From positions 1,798,001-1,862,000 of the forward strand of contig NZ_JAPDUW010000001.1 in NCBI RefSeq assembly GCF_026015295.1: DNA of 64,000 nt, written 5' to 3'. This DNA comes from Segatella copri. Its GTDB lineage: Bacteria > Bacteroidota > Bacteroidia > Bacteroidales > Bacteroidaceae. A program made the translations under genes and the position numbers. Positions 60,976 through 64,000 of the stretch are shown piece by piece. The notes under the pieces are model-generated. The model was not told the DNA's origin, ran no database searches, and saw only the letters and a program-made list of their open reading frames with translations. Position 1 is the stretch's first letter, and every line of letters begins with the position of its first letter.

Positions 60976-61530
60976 ATGAGAACTGTTTACGAATTTTCTG
61001 TTAAAGACAGAAAGGGAAAGGATGTTTCCCTCAAGGAGTATGCCAACGAAGTGCTGCTCATCGTTAACACCGCCACAAAGTGTGGTTTCACCCCTCAGTA
61101 TGAGGAACTGGAGAAACTTTATGAGACCTATCATTCTCAAGGTTTCGAAATACTTGATTTTCCTTGCAACCAGTTTGGTCAGCAAGCCCCTGGTACAGAT
61201 GAAAGCATTCATCAGTTCTGCAAGCTTACATACGGCACAGAGTTCCAGCGCTACAAGAAGATCAAGGTAAACGGAGACGATGCTGCCCCTCTCTTCAAAT
61301 TTCTGAAAGAATGTAAGGGCTTTGCTGGTTGGGACGAGAGCCACCCTCTCTACCCTGTTCTCGACAAGATGTTGAGCGAGGCTGATCCTAACTACAAGGA
61401 GAGTGCCGATATCAAGTGGAACTTCACTAAGTTCCTCGTTAACAAGAAGGGTCAGGTTGTAGCCCGCTTCGAGCCTACCACAAGCTTCGATGTCATCGCT
61501 AAGGCTATCGAAGAGTGGTTGAACTTCTAA
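60976..61530 (+). CDS. Glutathione/thioredoxin peroxidase family protein
   Basis: 184 residues. GPx-family motifs: LLIVNTATKCGFTPQYEELE (peroxidatic Cys in place of selenocysteine), ILDFPCNQFGQQAPGTDESI (resolving region and Gln), IKWNFTKFLVNKKGQVVARF (Trp-Asn of the tetrad). Most bacterial Cys-GPx enzymes use thioredoxin, so despite the name the reductant is probably thioredoxin. It reduces hydroperoxides in the cytoplasm. Single-gene unit with its own promoter and terminator, good codon bias. Confidence 0.94.
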   Translation: MRTVYEFSVKDRKGKDVSLKEYANEVLLIVNTATKCGFTPQYEELEKLYETYHSQGFEILDFPCNQFGQQAPGTDESIHQFCKLTYGTEFQRYKKIKVNGDDAAPLFKFLKECKGFAGWDESHPLYPVLDKMLSEADPNYKESADIKWNFTKFLVNKKGQVVARFEPTTSFDVIAKAIEEWLNF

Positions 61531-61551
61531 TGAAAGATAGAAGTCTCGAAC

Positions 61552-61644
61552 TGAGAATAGAATTTCTAAAATAAAAGAGAATAGAATCTCTAAATAAAAG
61601 AGAATAGAATCTCTAAATAAAAGAGAATAGAATCTCTAAATAAA
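61552..61644. repeat. Four tandem 23-24-base repeats, each a small hairpin
   Basis: AGAGAATAGAATCTCTAAAT plus AAA occurs three times exactly (61576-61598, 61599-61621, 61622-61644), preceded by one diverged 24-base copy (61552-61575). AGAGA and TCTCT within a unit are complementary, so each unit can fold by itself. Located in the 3' untranslated region of the peroxidase gene, just before its terminator. Confidence 0.9.
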
Positions 61645-61680
61645 AAGCCAGGTTGCTTTTCGCAGCCTGGCTTCTTTTAT
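61645..61680 (+). terminator. Terminator of the peroxidase gene
   Basis: AAGCCAGG-t-TGC (61645-61656) pairs with GCA-g-CCTGGCTT (61662-61673), followed by CTTTTAT. Confidence 0.9.
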
Positions 61681-61722
61681 AATGTGATATTGTTATTTCA
61701 ATATATCTCAAAGAATAATTGT

Positions 61723-61760
61723 CAACTGTTTGCTATAAACTATAAACTATTAACTGTTAA
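61723..61760. repeat. TATAAACTATTAACTG repeat array
   Basis: CTATAAACTATAAACTATTA followed by ACTGTTAACTG, the same repeat family as the arms of composite elements B and C, here without core. Just downstream of trpB. Confidence 0.7.
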
Positions 61761-61767
61761 CTGAAAA

Positions 61768-63129
61768 TTAGTCAACCTTTGGCACATCCTTGAGGAACTG
61801 CTGGATTTCTTCATCACTCACAGAATAATCGTGCAAATCGCCATTGATAAAGCTATCGTAAGACGGCATATCGATAAGACCATGACCTGAGAGACAGAAC
61901 AGGATAACCTTCTCCTTGCCCTCTTCCTTAGCCTTCAGAGCCTCACGTATAGTGGCTGCAATCGCATGACAGCTCTCTGGAGCAGGAATGATACCCTCGG
62001 TCTGAGCGAAGAGCATACCAGACTTGAATGACTCCAGCTGAGGGATATCTACACCATGCAGATAACCATCCTTCAGAAGCTGGGAGATAATCATACCAGC
62101 ACCATGATAACGGAGACCACCGGCATGAATGTTGGCAGGCTTGAAATCATGACCCAGAGTAAACATTGGCAGCAATGGAGTATAACCTGCCTCATCACCG
62201 AAATCATACTCAAACTTACCGCGAGTCAGTTTAGGACAGCTCTCTGGCTCTGCAGCAATAAACTCAGTATGGCGCTCGCCTGTAAAGTTGTGACGGAGGA
62301 ATGGGAAGGCAATACCACCAAAGTTACTACCACCACCGAAACAAGCAATCACCTGATCAGGATACTCACCTGCCATCGCCATCTGCTTCTCTGCCTCTAG
62401 ACCGATGATGGTCTGGTGAAGTGCCACATGATTGAGCACAGAACCCAGCGTATACTTACAGCCCGGTGTGGTTGTAGCCAGCTCAACAGCCTCACTGATG
62501 GCAGTACCGAGCGAACCAGGATGATGAGGATCACGTGTGATAATGTTCTTACCTGCGCGTGTACTCATGGAAGGAGAACCCTCTACAGTGGCTCCAAACG
62601 TACGCATGATGCTGGAACGGTATGGTTTCTGCTGCATGGTAATCTTTACCTGATAAACTGCTGCCTCCAGGCCGTAGAGTTTTGCTGCATAAGAGAGGGC
62701 TGCACCCCACTGTCCTGCACCAGTCTCTGTAGTGACATTGGTATCCCCCTCCTGCTTACAGTAGTAGCACTGAGGAATGGCTGAATTGATTTTATGAGAG
62801 CCTAACGGATTGATACTCTCATTCTTGAAATAGATATGCGCCGGAGTACCGAGTGCCTCCTCAAGGGCGTAAGCACGTACAAGAGGGGTTGAACGGTAGA
62901 AGGTGTACTTCTCCAGCACATCTTCCGGAATATCAATCCAAGCGTGCTCTGTATCAAGTTCCTGCTTTGAGCACTCCTTATTAAATACGTGTGACAAATC
63001 ATCAGCATTCATTGGCTGGTGTGTCTGAGGGTTCAACGGTGGCAATGGCTTGTTAGGCATATCTGCCTGAATGTTGTACCACTGAGTAGGAAGTTCCTGC
63101 TCGCTTAAGATGTACTTTTTCTGTCTCAT
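61768..63129 (-). CDS. trpB: Tryptophan synthase beta chain, TrpB2 type
   Basis: 453 residues from the ATG at 63129 (MRQKKYILSE); an in-frame start at 63168 lies in the -7 box. It belongs to the longer TrpB2 group, with an N-terminal extension (LPTQWYNIQADMPNKPLPPL). PLP-dependent fold: NESINPLGSHKINSA (PLP Lys), TETGAGQWGAALSYAA, ACFGGGSNFGGIAFPF (phosphate loop), AEPESCPKLTRG, HAGGLRYHGAG, LSGHGLIDM. It joins indole and serine to tryptophan, often working alone without TrpA. No other trp gene is nearby, as is common for TrpB2. Confidence 0.93.
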   Translation of the reverse strand: MRQKKYILSEQELPTQWYNIQADMPNKPLPPLNPQTHQPMNADDLSHVFNKECSKQELDTEHAWIDIPEDVLEKYTFYRSTPLVRAYALEEALGTPAHIYFKNESINPLGSHKINSAIPQCYYCKQEGDTNVTTETGAGQWGAALSYAAKLYGLEAAVYQVKITMQQKPYRSSIMRTFGATVEGSPSMSTRAGKNIITRDPHHPGSLGTAISEAVELATTTPGCKYTLGSVLNHVALHQTIIGLEAEKQMAMAGEYPDQVIACFGGGSNFGGIAFPFLRHNFTGERHTEFIAAEPESCPKLTRGKFEYDFGDEAGYTPLLPMFTLGHDFKPANIHAGGLRYHGAGMIISQLLKDGYLHGVDIPQLESFKSGMLFAQTEGIIPAPESCHAIAATIREALKAKEEGKEKVILFCLSGHGLIDMPSYDSFINGDLHDYSVSDEEIQQFLKDVPKVD

Positions 63130-63165
63130 ATTTATATATATGTTTAAAATTGTTGTATGCCAGAA

Positions 63166-63173
63166 CAAAGGTA
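63166..63173 (-). promoter_or_regulatory. -7 box of trpB
   Basis: TACCTTTG on the minus strand (63173 to 63166), 36 bases before the start. No -33 TTTG at the usual distance. Confidence 0.6.
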
Positions 63174-63365
63174 CAAATAAAAAATGAAATAAAGAACTTT
63201 TTTATGTGTTTTTCCACTATTTTTTTATTCTTATCCAATAAAATAGTTCATTCTACAGGTATTATTTATTATATAAGTGTATTTTCAGTGTCATTTTTAT
63301 AAATTCAATCAAATATTACCCCATAAAATACCAAATATTACCCCCTATATTATAATAAAAAATAG

Positions 63366-63373
63366 TATCTTTG
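63366..63373 (+). promoter_or_regulatory. -7 box of a second intergenic small transcript
   Basis: TATCTTTG followed by CAACA, the same 13-base start as the small-RNA promoter at 60572. The upstream side is AT-rich with no clear -33 box. Confidence 0.55.
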
Positions 63374-63379
63374 CAACAG

Positions 63380-63485
63380 AAAAATTCAAAATGCGTTGTG
63401 AAACGCTTATCATCATCTTTTACTTATACAAAAAAATAAAACATTGGAGTTCAATAGTGATATTGAGATTCCAATGTTTTTTTAT
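63380..63485 (+). ncRNA. Candidate small RNA, about 105 bases
   Basis: Contains hairpin GCGTT-GTGA-AACGC (63393-63406). It ends in a longer hairpin, AAACATTGGA (63439-63448)/TCCAATGTTT (63470-63479), whose inner part is TCAATA-GTGA-TATTGA (63451-63466); TTTTT follows. Both loops are GTGA (GNRA type). A 33-codon ORF begins at 63391 (MRCETLIII...) but runs through the terminator stem, so a protein is less likely. The remaining part of this 506-base gap (63486-63635) contains two diverged copies of ATCATGTAAnGTTG (from 63508 and 63528) and nothing else recognised. Confidence 0.55.
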
Positions 63486-63635
63486 ACACTAAACTGAAAC
63501 ATATTATCATGTAAAGTTGACATATCATCATGTAACGTTGTCAGATTTCTAACCTTTCAGTATAAATCAACAGTCTGTTTTATTGTCTACTTCCACAATT
63601 GATACAGGATTTTACCCATAGACTGCAGACACAGA

Positions 63636-64000
63636 TTATTTTTTCTCATTACCTAAATCTATCTGCGATATCTGATTCAACAGATTTACAGCCTGTCCTA
63701 CAGTCTTCACATCATTGATGCGAAGCATTCGCTTGTTGAATTTTTCCTTCAGAACACAATCTTGAATATGACTGGTAACGTAAGCGAGTATGCGGTTAAA
63801 CATCTGACTTCTGTAGAACGGACTGTTTACATTGCTCACAAACTGCATCTGCATATAGCCTTGCTTGAGAATAATCTTCTCGCAACCTAGCTTCTTGCCT
63901 ACCCTACGCAGACCTACCACATGCATCAGTTCGTCTGCTTCATGAGGCACAGGACCAAAACGGTCTATCATACGCTTGCGGTAAGCCTCTACTTCCTCAT
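63636..64000 (-). CDS. mfd: C-terminal end of transcription-repair coupling factor Mfd (cut by window edge)
   Basis: The frame is open to the window edge and contains EEVEAYRKRMIDRFGPVPHE, then ADELMHVVGLRRVGKKLGCEK and a C-terminal helical part. This matches the TRCF C-terminal domain of Mfd, which contacts UvrA and inhibits translocation until RNA polymerase is met. Only about 120 residues are visible; the helicase motifs would lie outside. Identification rests on the DRFGPVP signature and the domain layout. Confidence 0.8.
   Translation of the reverse strand, partial: EEVEAYRKRMIDRFGPVPHEADELMHVVGLRRVGKKLGCEKIILKQGYMQMQFVSNVNSPFYRSQMFNRILAYVTSHIQDCVLKEKFNKRMLRINDVKTVGQAVNLLNQISQIDLGNEKK

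Noticed and set aside
61552..61644. 23-base repeats as a CRISPR array
   Set aside because: Directly adjacent copies, no spacers; simple tandem amplification.

Overview
The window looks like a chromosomal segment of a gut or oral Prevotella/Segatella-type bacterium (Bacteroidota). Evidence: many promoters of the Bacteroidota type (a TAnnTTTG -7 box, often with TTTG 19-20 bases upstream), family-typical genes (long NusB, DUF5606, DUF6377, PCMD, DUF5689, a hybrid two-component type regulator, TonB-dependent receptors), MKK-type lipoprotein signals ending in C followed by D/E/G, and AT-rich short-repeat arrays in the intergenic spaces. Species level is an inference; no rRNA or tRNA gene was seen.

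Layout. 0-4.8 kb: an accessory cassette with the end of an unrecognised gene, a 36-residue ORF almost touching a VirE/BT4734-like ATPase, a DUF5675 protein and a phage-type antirepressor. 4.9-6.3 kb: a MATE exporter. 6.4-9.9 kb (minus): nusB-yajC-ybbR-coaE-DUF5606. 10.2-11.8 kb (plus): ribosomal protein L25/Ctc, peptidyl-tRNA hydrolase, an S4 RNA-binding protein. 12.2-16 kb: a PorT-like barrel and a large TonB-dependent-receptor-like protein. 16-19.3 kb: aroB converging on menC-menE. 19.3-25 kb (minus): a GNAT-nitrilase fusion, then a PCMD-Omp85-phosphoethanolamine transferase group. 25.2-27.3 kb: rmlD-rmlB. 28-36.4 kb: a DUF6377 regulator, an SDR, a histidine phosphatase, a DUF308 membrane protein, PBP1A and a Pif1/RecD-like helicase. 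36.5-42.7 kb (minus): a carboxyltransferase subunit, an HD protein and LptD, plus a lipoprotein. 42.9-54.2 kb: a group with a strong nucleic-acid theme: uridine kinase, uracil-DNA-glycosylase-like protein, secreted EEP nuclease, divergent TonB-dependent receptor with two OB-fold-like lipoproteins, then L31 and a DNA/RNA non-specific endonuclease lipoprotein. 54.2-64 kb: a MITE-like element, two paralogous acidic lipoproteins, a hybrid regulator that has lost its kinase, two candidate small RNAs, glutathione peroxidase, TrpB2 and the end of mfd.

The most notable points are: (1) a family of composite intergenic hairpin elements with a shared core at 3.6, 29.6 and 34.6 kb, whose arm repeats also occur in frame inside the VirE-like gene and at the 3' ends of several genes; (2) the possible extracellular nucleic acid acquisition locus at 44-54 kb; (3) the hybrid two-component protein with Asn in place of the phospho-accepting His and no ATPase domain; (4) a carboxyltransferase whose C-terminal biotinyl-like domain has Trp where the biotinylated Lys should be; (5) a roughly 295-base inverted-repeat element carrying three related palindromes and four 22-base tandem repeats; (6) two orphan promoter-terminator units without a convincing ORF. 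All functional calls are from reading the sequence; no database search was run.
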